Assembly: GCF_013283195.1 (NCBI RefSeq)
Contig: NZ_JABEKT010000004.1
Coordinates: 456,452 to 520,451, forward strand
Origin: Ensifer adhaerens
Lineage (GTDB): Bacteria > Pseudomonadota > Alphaproteobacteria > Rhizobiales > Rhizobiaceae
Length of the DNA stretch: 64,000 nt
Direction: 5' to 3'
Shown one piece after another: positions 36,364 through 44,727 of the stretch (position 1 is the first letter of the stretch; each line of letters begins with the position of its first letter). Under the pieces are notes generated by a model. That model had not been told where the DNA came from. It worked only from the letters and a program-made list of their open reading frames with translations, and searched no databases. Both the position numbers and the translations under genes were made by a program.

Positions 36364-38720
36364 ATGAACCGAGTGCATCAAGTTCCCGCCTCGGCCTGAG
36401 GTCTTTCCGCGCCAAGTTCGTGCTCGTTGTCGGCGGCGCCGTACTGTTCGATCTGCTGGTGACCGGCGGCCTTGCGCTTTGGAATGTGCAAAGACTGTCG
36501 CGGGATGCCGCAACGGAAGTCGGCCAGGGCCTGCAGAAGGCCAACCAGGACTATATGCGGTCCTACGCGGAATCGACCGCCGCCCGCGTCAACCTGCTTC
36601 TCGGCCAGGTTCACACCGACGTCGGAACACTGGCCGGCGTTCTGCAGTCGCAGATTGATCGGCCGGTGCGCAAGTTCCAGGTCGGCGAGGCTCTTGCCCG
36701 TGGCGCGCCAGGTTCCGTCACCGTCGTCTACGATGAGAAGGGCGGATGGGCGCAGAACCTGCCCGGCCCGCCCTCGGTCGTCAGCGTCTGGGGCTATCTT
36801 CTCGGGCCGGACCGTCGCCCTCTTCCGGACGTCCAGACCGAGATCGAGAACAGCGCGGTGCTCGACCTGGTTGCGCCGAGCCTGCTCGAAAGCGGCCGGT
36901 CCAAGCTGCAGATGTACTACATCGGCCCCAAGGAACGGCCTATCTTCAGGACCGCGCCCTACACGGACCAGGCGCAGACCTTCGACCGTCTTTATCCCGG
37001 CCATAACGAGGCGGAATTCTGGACGTTCTTCTTTCCCGGCATCTACGAATCCTGGGAGCGATGGACGAAGGACCCGAGCGTCAGGCCGGTGCCCAACGAT
37101 GTGACGCAGACGGCGCCCTACACCGACGCGATCACCGGCAAGCTCATCGTCAGCTTCTTCCAGCCGCTGTGGTCGCGCGACCGAAAGGCAGTGGCAGGTG
37201 CTGCCGGCGCCGATATCACGCTCGACCAGCTGGCCGAGGTGGTGCAGAACGTCAAGGTCGCCGAGAGCGGCTTCGGTTTCCTGGCGATGTCCGATGGCAA
37301 TGTGCTCGCCATCAACCCGGCCGGCGAAAAGACGATCGGCCTGCAGACATCGAGCGATACCAGCACGCAAGGCGTGACGGGTGCCGACCGGTCGCTTCGC
37401 AAGAGCGCCCAGGTCGCCATCGCGCAATTGCCGCTCGGGCAGGACGGGGTGATCCAGCGCGTCATGCTCGACGAGGCGGGCGAGAAGGTTCCTTATCTCG
37501 TCCTTCTGAAGCAGCTGCAGCCGGAGAACTTCTGGATGTCGGGCCCGGTGCGCAAGGAAACGATGTCGCTTGGCATCGTGGTTCCCGAACGGGAAATCTA
37601 TGCGTCGCTGTTTGCCGCGCAAGCCGGCATCTCGCAGGCGACGAACCGCATCCTCGCCTACCAGATCCTGGCGCTGCTTGCTTCGTTGCTGTTCGTGACG
37701 GCGGCGGTGTTCGGCATTTCCAAGCGCGTGACCGCCGGCATCAGTGCGCTTGCCGGCGCCGCCAAGCGCATCCAGGCGAAGGACTATTCGGTCCGGGTGC
37801 CGATCTCCACTCGCGACGAAGTGGGCGAAGCCGGCACGGCCTTCAACCGGATGGCGGAGGAAATCAGTTTCCACACCGAAAACCTCGAGCATCTTGTCGA
37901 GGAGCGAACGAAGCAGATCGAGGAAGCCAACCAGCAGATCTCCGCCCTAAACACGCAGCTGCGCAGCGAAAACCTGCGGCTGGGCGCCGAGCTGGCGGTT
38001 GCCCGGCAGATCCAGATGATGGTGTTGCCGAAGGCTGGCGAGCTCGACGAGATCGCAAACCTGGAGATCGCCGCCTATATGCGGCCTGCCGACGAAGTGG
38101 GCGGGGACTACTACGATGTGCTGCGTGACGGCACGCGGCTGAAGATCGGCATCGGCGACGTCACCGGGCACGGCCTTGAGAGCGGCGTCCTGATGCTGAT
38201 GGTGCAATCGGTTGCGCGCGCCTTGCAGGAAGCCGGTGATATGGATCCCAATCAGTTCCTCAACCGCCTCAACCGCGCGATCTACAAAAATATCGTGCGC
38301 ACCAATACCGACAAGCATCTTTCTCTGGCGTTTCTCGACTATGATGCCGGCCGCCTGACGCTTTCGGGGCAGCACGAGGAGCTGATTGTCGTTCGCAACG
38401 CCCAGGAGGTGGAGCGCATCGACACGATGGATCTCGGCCTGCCGATCGGCTTGGAGCCCGATATCTCGCGGTTCGTCGCCACGCGCGAAGTCGCTTTTGC
38501 CCAGGGTGATATGATCATCCTGCACACGGACGGGGTAACGGAAGCCGAGAACGCGGCTGGCGAACTGTTCGGCATCCAGCGGCTCTGCGACAGTGCGCGG
38601 CAGTTTTATGGACGCAGCGCCGAAGAAGCAAAATCAGGGATACTCGAGGATCTGATGGCGCATATCGGCAAGCAGAAAATTCACGACGACATTACCCTCG
38701 TGGTCATGAGACACAGGTGA
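36360..38720 (+). CDS. Membrane Cache-HAMP-SpoIIE (PP2C) serine phosphatase
   Basis: A 786-residue protein: TM helix (about 18-40), large periplasmic Cache-type sensor (about 45-420), second TM (about 427-449), HAMP (about 450-505), coiled coil (about 500-560, HLVEERTKQIEEANQQI) and SpoIIE/PP2C phosphatase domain (about 565-785). Metal-binding motifs are intact: PADEVGGDYYDVL and GIGDVTGHGLESGVLML, then the distal ILHTDGVTEAEN. The architecture is that of SiaA or RsbU-type sensors, which dephosphorylate STAS proteins. Its gene overlaps the STAS-methyltransferase and lies 4 nt from the GHKL ATPase, the expected opposing kinase. Confidence 0.93.
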   Translation: MNEPSASSSRLGLRSFRAKFVLVVGGAVLFDLLVTGGLALWNVQRLSRDAATEVGQGLQKANQDYMRSYAESTAARVNLLLGQVHTDVGTLAGVLQSQIDRPVRKFQVGEALARGAPGSVTVVYDEKGGWAQNLPGPPSVVSVWGYLLGPDRRPLPDVQTEIENSAVLDLVAPSLLESGRSKLQMYYIGPKERPIFRTAPYTDQAQTFDRLYPGHNEAEFWTFFFPGIYESWERWTKDPSVRPVPNDVTQTAPYTDAITGKLIVSFFQPLWSRDRKAVAGAAGADITLDQLAEVVQNVKVAESGFGFLAMSDGNVLAINPAGEKTIGLQTSSDTSTQGVTGADRSLRKSAQVAIAQLPLGQDGVIQRVMLDEAGEKVPYLVLLKQLQPENFWMSGPVRKETMSLGIVVPEREIYASLFAAQAGISQATNRILAYQILALLASLLFVTAAVFGISKRVTAGISALAGAAKRIQAKDYSVRVPISTRDEVGEAGTAFNRMAEEISFHTENLEHLVEERTKQIEEANQQISALNTQLRSENLRLGAELAVARQIQMMVLPKAGELDEIANLEIAAYMRPADEVGGDYYDVLRDGTRLKIGIGDVTGHGLESGVLMLMVQSVARALQEAGDMDPNQFLNRLNRAIYKNIVRTNTDKHLSLAFLDYDAGRLTLSGQHEELIVVRNAQEVERIDTMDLGLPIGLEPDISRFVATREVAFAQGDMIILHTDGVTEAENAAGELFGIQRLCDSARQFYGRSAEEAKSGILEDLMAHIGKQKIHDDITLVVMRHR

Positions 38721-38724
38721 GCAG

Positions 38725-39285
38725 ATGACGACTTTGTACGGACCGGCGGACCTGACCAGGGGCGCCAATGAAAGCGTGACGAGGCTGCGTCTTTACGACG
38801 GCCAGCTCAACCTCAGCTGGAAACATTGCGCTATCGCCTCGGATTTTGTCGCCGAGCTGATCGCCATGCGCTACCGCGGCTCGCGCAACGCCTACAAGGA
38901 AGTCCGGCACAATATCGGCTACCTGACCAACGAACTGGTCGAAAACGCGGTGAAGTTCCGCGCAGCCGGCGGCATCGTGGTCGAGGCATCGATCGACGAC
39001 AGCAACTTCCACGCAAAGGTGTCGAACTTCGTCGATGGCGAGACCGCGGCACGCTTCCAGGATCTCTTGTCCGAGATCACCACCGGTGACCCGGGCGACC
39101 TTCTGATCGAGCGCATCGAAGCCAATGCAATCGGCACCGGCAAAAGCGGATCTGGACTTGGTCTTTTAACACTCATGAGCGATTATGGCGTCCGCTTCGC
39201 CTGGGTTTTCGGACCCAACGGCGGCAGTGGAGACGTCGCGCTTGAGACCTATGCCTCGATCCCCGTCCCCGATATCTCGAACTGA
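38725..39285 (+). CDS. GHKL ATPase-like regulator (slr1658-type), putative anti-sigma-type kinase
   Basis: A 186-residue protein with an HATPase_c-like fold. The N-box [11 protein letters not shown] (residues 69-79) is intact with catalytic Glu and Mg-binding Asn74, and a G-box [19 protein letters not shown] spans 137-155. There is no HisKA domain, so it resembles SpoIIAB/RsbW serine kinases and cyanobacterial slr1658-type proteins. It should phosphorylate a STAS partner, opposing the SpoIIE phosphatase encoded just upstream. The stand-alone STAS protein follows 13 nt later. No sigma factor is encoded nearby, so the output is unclear. Confidence 0.85.
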   Translation: MTTLYGPADLTRGANESVTRLRLYDGQLNLSWKHCAIASDFVAELIAMRYRGSRNAYKEVRHNIGYLTNELVENAVKFRAAGGIVVEASIDDSNFHAKVSNFVDGETAARFQDLLSEITTGDPGDLLIERIEANAIGTGKSGSGLGLLTLMSDYGVRFAWVFGPNGGSGDVALETYASIPVPDISN

Positions 39286-39298
39286 TGAGCAGGTGAAT

Positions 39299-39637
39299 AT
39301 GGAAATCAAGGACGAGGACTACCGCGTTTGGTCCGAGGGCAACGACATCCACTTCGAGGGAACCATGCGGCTTCCCGGCACGGAAGCCTATGCCCCGATC
39401 TTCACCCTCGCCATGGGCGTGCTTGAGGCCGAGCCCGACCGCATGACGATCGACCTGGGGGAACTGCAGTTCCTGAACTCATCGGGGATCAACCTGCTCG
39501 CCAAGCTGACGATCGAGGCCCGCAACCGGCCGAACGTGCAATTGACGGTGCGTGGAACCTCCGAGATTCCGTGGCAGTCAAAGTCTTTGCCCAACCTCAA
39601 GAAGCTCCATCCCGGAATCGACCTCAGGCTGAACTGA
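39299..39637 (+). CDS. STAS-domain anti-anti-sigma-like protein (slr1659-type)
   Basis: A 112-residue single STAS domain. The phosphorylation loop is clear: [14 protein letters not shown] with Ser61-Ser62, matching the DSSG/NSSG site of SpoIIAA and RsbV. The C-terminal half reads [20 protein letters not shown] then [10 protein letters not shown], typical of slr1659-type proteins. ATG 39299 has AGGTGA just upstream. It is the last gene of the cassette and the most probable substrate of the GHKL kinase and SpoIIE phosphatase. Confidence 0.88.
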   Translation: MEIKDEDYRVWSEGNDIHFEGTMRLPGTEAYAPIFTLAMGVLEAEPDRMTIDLGELQFLNSSGINLLAKLTIEARNRPNVQLTVRGTSEIPWQSKSLPNLKKLHPGIDLRLN

Positions 39638-39791
39638 GGCGACATCCGCGACAGCAGACGCGCGACAGAGTTCGGCAGTTTGCGCGTCATGCGCAAGAAC
39701 AGGGGTTTGAAGCGCATCTGGAAGATTGCGACGCGGCGTACACGTCGCATATCCCGCGCGGCGCTATCGCGTCTTGAAACACTTCCATGAT

Positions 39792-39825
39792 TTCGTCCCT
39801 GGACCGGAACCGGATCAGGGACGAA
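39792..39825 (+). terminator. Hairpin downstream of the signalling cassette
   Basis: A perfect 10-bp inverted repeat (TTCGTCCCTG / CAGGGACGAA) with a 14-nt loop containing two CCGG units lies 155 nt after the STAS stop. There is no T run. It may close the cassette transcript or be a conserved intergenic stem-loop. The rest of the 450-bp gap (39638-40055) shows no credible gene. Confidence 0.5.
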
Positions 39826-40055
39826 CTTGTATGGCGGCGCGACTTTGGCCCATCTTGCCTAGGATAGCCGGGCGATCGGTTCGACACTTCCTTTCTACAC
39901 ACGGTCGCCTTCCCGAACCATGTTTTCCGCGTCAACCGTTGGAGCCGACCACGCGGAAGGTTTCACGCCGAACCTGCGACCGATAGAGAACGCGGCCTGC
40001 CCGCGGCAGATCACAAGATTTCGATTTTACTCCTGTTCGGGTCGCCCCTAGGCTT

Positions 40056-40081
40056 CTCCCGGTTCAAACCGTACCGGGAGG
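40056..40081 (+). promoter_or_regulatory. Hairpin masking the Shine-Dalgarno of the lectin-like gene
   Basis: A perfect 8-bp stem (CTCCCGGT at 40056-40063, ACCGGGAG at 40073-40080) with a 9-nt loop includes most of the ideal SD GGAGG (40077-40081), which lies 7 nt before the ATG at 40089. Folding would block ribosome binding, suggesting post-transcriptional control. Confidence 0.6.
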
Positions 40082-40088
40082 AAATGCC

Positions 40089-40715
40089 ATGAAACGCAGG
40101 CTTGTACTTGTCGCGGCCGCTCTGGTCTGCTCCGCCGTCGGGGCCTACGCCCAGGACACATCGATGAGCTTCTTCGTCACCAGCGCAAATCCGGGCAAGG
40201 GCGGCGATCTTGGCGGCCTTGCCGGCGCCGACACCTACTGCAACACGCTGGCCTCGGCGAGTGGCTCCACGGGCAAGACCTGGAAGGCCTACCTCTCCAC
40301 CGATACGGAAAACGCCAAGGACCGTATCGGGGCCGGCCCCTGGTACAATGCCAAGGGCGAGAAGATCGCCGACGATGTCGCTTCGCTGCACAGCGACAAG
40401 AACAACCTGACGAAGCAGACCGCGCTCAACGAGAAGGGCGAAGTGATCAACGGCCGCGGCGATAAGCCGAACCGGCACGATATCCTCACCGGCTCCAAGG
40501 CCGACGGCACGGCCGCGCCGGAGACCTGCGGCAACTGGACGCTCAGCGGAACGGACGGTGCGGCGATCGTCGGCCACAGCGATCGCACGGGTCTCAACGA
40601 CAGTGCCGAGGCCAAATCGTGGAATGCATCGCACGCGACGCGCGGTGGCTGCACCCAGGAAGCCTTCAAGGGAACGGGCGGCGACGGGCTCTTTTACTGC
40701 TTCGCCGCGAATTGA
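40089..40715 (+). CDS. Secreted lectin/endostatin-like protein
   Basis: A 208-residue exported protein. A Sec signal peptide (about 1-22, MKRRLVLVAAALVCSAVGAYA) is followed by a domain opening FFVTSANPGKGGDLGGLAGA with CNTLA, the pattern of endostatin/C-type-lectin-like periplasmic proteins. Cysteines near residues 51, 165, 197 and 205 could form disulfides. The C-terminus ends GDGLFYCFAAN, typical for this group. Function is unknown; related proteins are often annotated 'lectin'. An SD-masking hairpin precedes it. It is apparently monocistronic. Confidence 0.82.
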   Translation: MKRRLVLVAAALVCSAVGAYAQDTSMSFFVTSANPGKGGDLGGLAGADTYCNTLASASGSTGKTWKAYLSTDTENAKDRIGAGPWYNAKGEKIADDVASLHSDKNNLTKQTALNEKGEVINGRGDKPNRHDILTGSKADGTAAPETCGNWTLSGTDGAAIVGHSDRTGLNDSAEAKSWNASHATRGGCTQEAFKGTGGDGLFYCFAAN

Positions 40716-41085
40716 CGGGAACACCGCGGCCGGGCCGTCGTGGCTGCGAAGTCCACGACAGCCCTGCCATGCATCGATGATCCGCCGGCACATGTCACGA
40801 GCGGAGGCGACCACCTGCGCAACTGCGACCAGCGCCATGTCTGACGACAGCGGCCGGATCATCCCGGCTACGTTTGATGATCGCATGGTGTCCGTTGGAT
40901 GCCCCTGCGCGGGCTGCCGCAGGCTGAGTCCACCATTGCGCGCCATCGAGAACTTCATTCGTCCAGTGCCTCCCACATCGGCTGAAACCGCCTTGATCAT
41001 GGAATGAATGTTTGATCTATTCAAAAATCAGAACATACATTCTTCGAGCTTTACCTGTACGCTCGGATCAAGGGAGAGGACTGAG
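40716..41085. other. 370-bp intergenic region
   Basis: No credible gene is seen. The proximal part is GC-rich; the last 90 bp before the sugar-binding protein gene are AT-rich and contain GAATGT ... ACATTC half-sites about 25 bp apart that could bind a regulator. AGGGAGAGG before 41086 is the ribosome binding site. Confidence 0.45.
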
Positions 41086-42018
41086 ATGAAGAGATTTCTG
41101 ATTTCCGCCGCCGTTTGCGCGCTCACGGCAACGACGGCGCACGCCGAGAACATCGGCATCGCCATTGCCCGTTCCGACAGCGCCTTTCTGACGATCCTGC
41201 GCAGCGGCATGGAGAGCCGCGCGGTCGAACTCGACAAGGTTACGGTGCAGGTAGAAGATGCACAGAACGACCCGAGCCGGCAGCTCGATCAGGTGCAGAA
41301 CCTGATCTCCGCTGGCGTCGACGCCATCGTGGTCGTCGCGGTCGACGGCGACGGCACGCCGGCCATCACCAAGCTCGCCACCGAAGCCAAGATCCCGGTC
41401 GTCTATGCGAACCATCCGCCTGCCGATGTCGACAGCCTGCCGGAAACCGCCGCCTTCGTCGGTTCCAACGAACTCGACTCCGGGACGATCCAGACGAAGG
41501 AAGTCTGCAAGTTGCTCGGCGGCAAGGGCGACCTCTTCGTCCTGATGGGCCCCCTCAACAACCATTCCTCGCTGACCCGCACCAAGGATATCCACGACGT
41601 CATCGCCACTGACGATTGCAAGGGCATGAAGGTCATTGAAGAACAGAGCGCAAACTGGGATCGCCTCGAGGCTACCAACATCATGACCAATTGGCTGTCG
41701 GCGGGCACCAAGTTCGATGCCGTCATCGCCAACAACGACGAGATGGCAATCGGCGCCATCCAGGCGATGAAGTCCACAGGTGTCGACATGTCGAAGGTCG
41801 TCGTCGCCGGCATCGATGCGACGCCGGATGGCCTTGCCTCGATGTCGCAGGGCGATCTCGACGTGACGGTGTTCCAGAATGCCGTCGCCCAAGGAGCAGC
41901 AGCCATGGATGCGGCGGTAGCACTGGCACGCGGCGAAAAGACCGAGCGCCACATCTGGGTACCCTTTGAACTGGTGACGCCTGAGAACATGCAGGATTAT
42001 GCAAAGGCCAACCAGTAA
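41086..42018 (+). CDS. Periplasmic sugar-binding protein (RbsB-like), orphan
   Basis: A 310-residue Peripla_BP_4 protein with a Sec signal peptide (about 1-21, cleavage after AHA) and the family opening NIGIAIARSDSAFLTILRSG. Ligand-cleft segments include DAIVVVAVDGDGTP, ANNDEMAIGAIQAMKSTG and VVVAGIDATPDGL. ATG 41086 is chosen for the strong AGGGAGAGG upstream and correct signal peptide. No ABC permease or ATPase is adjacent, and a terminator-like hairpin follows directly, so it must serve a transporter elsewhere or a chemoreceptor. Confidence 0.9.
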   Translation: MKRFLISAAVCALTATTAHAENIGIAIARSDSAFLTILRSGMESRAVELDKVTVQVEDAQNDPSRQLDQVQNLISAGVDAIVVVAVDGDGTPAITKLATEAKIPVVYANHPPADVDSLPETAAFVGSNELDSGTIQTKEVCKLLGGKGDLFVLMGPLNNHSSLTRTKDIHDVIATDDCKGMKVIEEQSANWDRLEATNIMTNWLSAGTKFDAVIANNDEMAIGAIQAMKSTGVDMSKVVVAGIDATPDGLASMSQGDLDVTVFQNAVAQGAAAMDAAVALARGEKTERHIWVPFELVTPENMQDYAKANQ

Positions 42019-42055
42019 ATCCGGGTTGAGCCCTGACGTCTCCACGCCAGCCGAA

Positions 42056-42081
42056 GGCCATGGACAGGAATGTCCGTGGCC
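42056..42081 (+). terminator. Hairpin downstream of sugar-binding protein
   Basis: An 11-bp stem (GGCCATGGACA / TGTCCGTGGCC, one G-T pair) with a GGAA tetraloop lies 38 nt after the stop. It is a good candidate terminator between convergent genes, though the T run is weak. Confidence 0.65.
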
Positions 42082-42162
42082 TATCTCTCCCATGACACTG
42101 GCACCTGCCGACCCTCCTCGCCGAACGACACCGCCGCGCGGGGTGGCGAGCATCATTCCATG

Positions 42163-42405
42163 TCAGGTCGGGGCCGTGTCCCGGTCGTTCGCGCCAACGC
42201 GCCGATCGTCGCCGCCCAGCATCTGCATGAGCGCAAGCTCGCTGCGAACGCCGCGCTGAAAGATCTGGATGAGCGAGGCGCCGAGTTGATCCGCCTCTTC
42301 GCTCTCCGGCTCCAGTTCGTTGCTGGAGCAGGCGTGTCGGAACACGCGCTGGAGCATTTTCAATTGATCTTCGTCGATTGCCAGGTCGAGGAAATACCGA
42401 TCCAT
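42163..42405 (-). CDS. Small uncharacterised acidic protein
   Basis: An 80-residue protein starting MDRYFLDLAIDEDQLKMLQR, acidic and helical, with a C-terminal half rich in Gln and charged residues (SLIQIFQRGVRSELALMQML). I do not recognise a family, but composition and GC-rich third positions look like a real gene rather than a shadow frame. GGAGG lies 11 nt upstream of the ATG. It converges on the sugar-binding protein gene. The frame continues upstream without good start context. The 330 bp between it and arsR (42406-42736) hold only promoter sequences that I can support. Confidence 0.6.
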   Translation of the reverse strand: MDRYFLDLAIDEDQLKMLQRVFRHACSSNELEPESEEADQLGASLIQIFQRGVRSELALMQMLGGDDRRVGANDRDTAPT

Positions 42406-42702
42406 CTGACTCTGATCCTCCAATATCAAAGCAGGTTGAGATGACCTTTCTGATATTGGAACAGAGAGCGCAATTTTCCAGAGGCCGAGGCATCTCTCAA
42501 TTTGACAGCGAGTGCCGTAAAGATACGCCGTGAAATTGAGACCCTCGATTGAACTCAGATCGGGCTGGAGGCGGGGCCGCGCTTCCGTCGGCAGGCATCC
42601 ATTCGCAGTCCGGTCCCGGCACCGTATCGGCAAGCCCGGATCGGTGTATGGATCTGGCAAGATCGAGATGCGCGTCGATTTGTGAAACTCTCACGGTTCC
42701 AC

Positions 42703-42739
42703 TTGACATGCTCCATATATCCATTAATCTGGATATATG
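42703..42739 (+). promoter_or_regulatory. arsR promoter with embedded operator
   Basis: A TTGACA -35 box (42703-42708) is followed after 16 nt by a weak -10 (TAATCT, 42725-42730). A perfect 10-bp inverted repeat with 6-nt spacer, CATATATCCA (42714-42723) and TGGATATATG (42730-42739), covers the spacer, -10 and start codon. This looks like the ArsR operator. The predicted transcript would start at or beside the ATG (42737), that is, be leaderless. Confidence 0.7.
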
Positions 42740-43093
42740 GATAATGAAGAAGCCATCATCGCGCTTGCCGCCCTCGCCCAGTCGACCAGGCTCGACGTCT
42801 TCAGGCTGCTGGTCAAGCACGAACCCCACGGCCTTCCCGTCGGGGAGCTCGCGCGAACGGTCGAGGTGCCGCAAAACACGATGTCTGCCCATCTCGCAAC
42901 GCTCTCGCGTGCGGGATTGGTGACTGGCGAGCGCCAGAGCAGGTCGATCATCTATCGCGCCAATCTCGATGCACTGCGGGAACTGACGGTCTTCCTGGTC
43001 AAGGATTGCTGCGGTGGCAACGCCGACCTCTGCGCACCCTTGATTGCCGATCTCATGCCCTGCTGCAGCAGCGGGAGAGCAAGTCAGCCATGA
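42737..43093 (+). CDS. arsR: ArsR-family arsenic-responsive repressor
   Basis: A 118-residue winged-HTH repressor. The HTH is VGELARTVEVPQNTMSAHLA then TLSRAGLV. The As(III)-binding cysteines are C-terminal: Cys91-Cys92 and Cys99 in DCCGGNADLCAP, with a further Cys109-Cys110 pair. This placement resembles Acidithiobacillus-type ArsR rather than the E. coli form (cysteines in the DNA-recognition helix). It heads the ars operon and should repress it until arsenite binds. The start codon lies within the operator palindrome and has no SD. Confidence 0.93.
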   Translation: MDNEEAIIALAALAQSTRLDVFRLLVKHEPHGLPVGELARTVEVPQNTMSAHLATLSRAGLVTGERQSRSIIYRANLDALRELTVFLVKDCCGGNADLCAPLIADLMPCCSSGRASQP

Positions 43094-43136
43094 CAGCCAA
43101 ACCCATCGACCAAGAAACGCTCTAGACGGACGCGCC

Positions 43137-43664
43137 ATGACCAACCGCATGTTTAACGTGCTCTTCCTGTGCACGGGCAATTCCGCTCGTTCCATTCTGG
43201 CCGAGGCCATCCTAAATCAGGAGGGCAAGGGGCGATTTCGGGGCTATTCGGCCGGCAGCCGGCCAAAGGGACAGGTACACCCTCTCGCCCTTCGCGAACT
43301 GCAAACGCTCGGCTACGACGCGCAAGCGGCGACGTCAAAAAGCTGGGATGTCTTTGCGCAGCAGGACGCACCCCGGATGGACTTCATCTTCACCGTCTGC
43401 GACAGCGCCGCCGGCGAGGCCTGCCCGGTATGGATCGGCCATCCGATCACGGCACATTGGGGCATCGAAGATCCTGCAGCCGTCGAGGGAACAGAAATCG
43501 AAAAGGCACGCGCGTTCGCGCAGGCAGCCCGCTTCCTCAAGAACCGCATCACTGCGTTCGTCAACCTCCCCATGCAATCAATCGACAGAATGGCGCTTGA
43601 ACACCACCTGCATCAGATTGGCATGATGGAGGGAACGACCAACACTCATGCATGGCCCGCCTGA
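43137..43664 (+). CDS. arsC: Arsenate reductase, low-molecular-weight phosphatase type
   Basis: A 175-residue ArsC of the LMW-PTPase fold. The P-loop CX5R is Cys12-TGNSA-Arg18 in FLCTGNSARSI, and further Cys residues in VCDSAAGEACPVW could take part in the disulfide cascade linked to thioredoxin or glutathione. It reduces arsenate to arsenite for export by Acr3. The start could also be ATG 43149 (MFNVLFLC). It lies 43 nt after arsR and overlaps acr3 by 13 nt. Confidence 0.93.
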   Translation: MTNRMFNVLFLCTGNSARSILAEAILNQEGKGRFRGYSAGSRPKGQVHPLALRELQTLGYDAQAATSKSWDVFAQQDAPRMDFIFTVCDSAAGEACPVWIGHPITAHWGIEDPAAVEGTEIEKARAFAQAARFLKNRITAFVNLPMQSIDRMALEHHLHQIGMMEGTTNTHAWPA

Positions 43665-44725
43665 CGATGTCGCTCTTCGAACGCACGCTCACCCTCTGGG
43701 TCTTTGGCTGTATTGTCGTCGGCATCGCACTTGGCCATCTCTTTCCGGACGTCTTCCAGGCGATCGGCGCAATGGAAATCGCCAAGGTCAATATCCCGGT
43801 TGCCCTCCTGATCTGGCTGATGGTCATCCCGATGCTGCTGAAGATCGACTTCCGCTCGCTTTCGAAGGTCGGCAGCTATTGGCGCGGCATCGGCGTGACC
43901 CTGTTCATCAACTGGGCCGTGAAGCCGTTCTCCATGGCGCTGCTCGGCTGGCTGTTCATCGGCTGGTTGTTCCGCCCGCTGCTTCCGGCCGACCAGATCG
44001 ACGCCTATATCGCCGGCCTGATCATCCTTGCGGCCGCGCCCTGCACGGCAATGGTCTTTGTCTGGTCCAACCTGACGAAAGGCGAGCCGCACTTCACGCT
44101 GAGCCAGGTGGCACTCAACGATGCCATCATGATCGTCGCCTTTGCACCTGTTGTCGCGCTGTTGCTCGGGTTGTCGGCAATCACCGTGCCCTGGGACACG
44201 CTGATGATCTCCGTTGCCCTCTACATCCTGATCCCTGTTGCCGCGGCCCAGATCCTGCGACGGCGGCTGACGGCCGGGGGATCGACAGCAAGGCTCGACT
44301 GGCTGCAGGGCAAGCTCCAGCCATTGTCACTGGTCGCACTGCTTTCAACGCTGATCCTGCTGTTCGGCTTCCAGGGGGAACAGATCATTGCGCAACCGAC
44401 GATAATCGCGTTGCTGGCGGTGCCGATCCTCATCCAGGTCTACTTCAATTCAGGCCTTGCATACGTCCTGAACCGGGCAGTCGGGGAAAAACACTGCATT
44501 GCCGGCCCTTCGGCTCTGATCGGCGCCTCCAATTTCTTCGAACTGGCGGTTGCAGCTGCGATCTCGCTGTTCGGCTTTCATTCCGGGGCGGCGCTCGCAA
44601 CGGTGGTCGGCGTCCTTATCGAGGTACCCGTCATGCTGTCGGTGGTCTGGATCGTCAACCGCAGCAAGGACTGGTACGAGGCCAGCCCTGCCGTCGTCCG
44701 AAACACCAACCCTGAAAGGGCCTGA
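43652..44725 (+). CDS. acr3: Arsenite efflux transporter, ACR3 family
   Basis: A 357-residue ten-TM arsenite/proton antiporter of the ACR3 (BART) family. The conserved cysteine motif is in AAPCTAMVFVWSNLTKGEPH, with further family signatures NDAIMIVAFAPVVALLLG and GASNFFELAVAAAISLFG. The start overlaps arsC, indicating coupling. A second possible start lies at 43667 (MSLFERTL). It exports As(III) made by the flanking arsenate reductases. Confidence 0.95.
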   Translation: MARLTMSLFERTLTLWVFGCIVVGIALGHLFPDVFQAIGAMEIAKVNIPVALLIWLMVIPMLLKIDFRSLSKVGSYWRGIGVTLFINWAVKPFSMALLGWLFIGWLFRPLLPADQIDAYIAGLIILAAAPCTAMVFVWSNLTKGEPHFTLSQVALNDAIMIVAFAPVVALLLGLSAITVPWDTLMISVALYILIPVAAAQILRRRLTAGGSTARLDWLQGKLQPLSLVALLSTLILLFGFQGEQIIAQPTIIALLAVPILIQVYFNSGLAYVLNRAVGEKHCIAGPSALIGASNFFELAVAAAISLFGFHSGAALATVVGVLIEVPVMLSVVWIVNRSKDWYEASPAVVRNTNPERA

Positions 44726-44727
44726 CC

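Noticed and set aside
35032-36513. 493-residue minus-strand frame opposite the STAS-methyltransferase gene
   Set aside because: No recognisable domain; the plus strand has coupled starts, SDs and conserved motifs.
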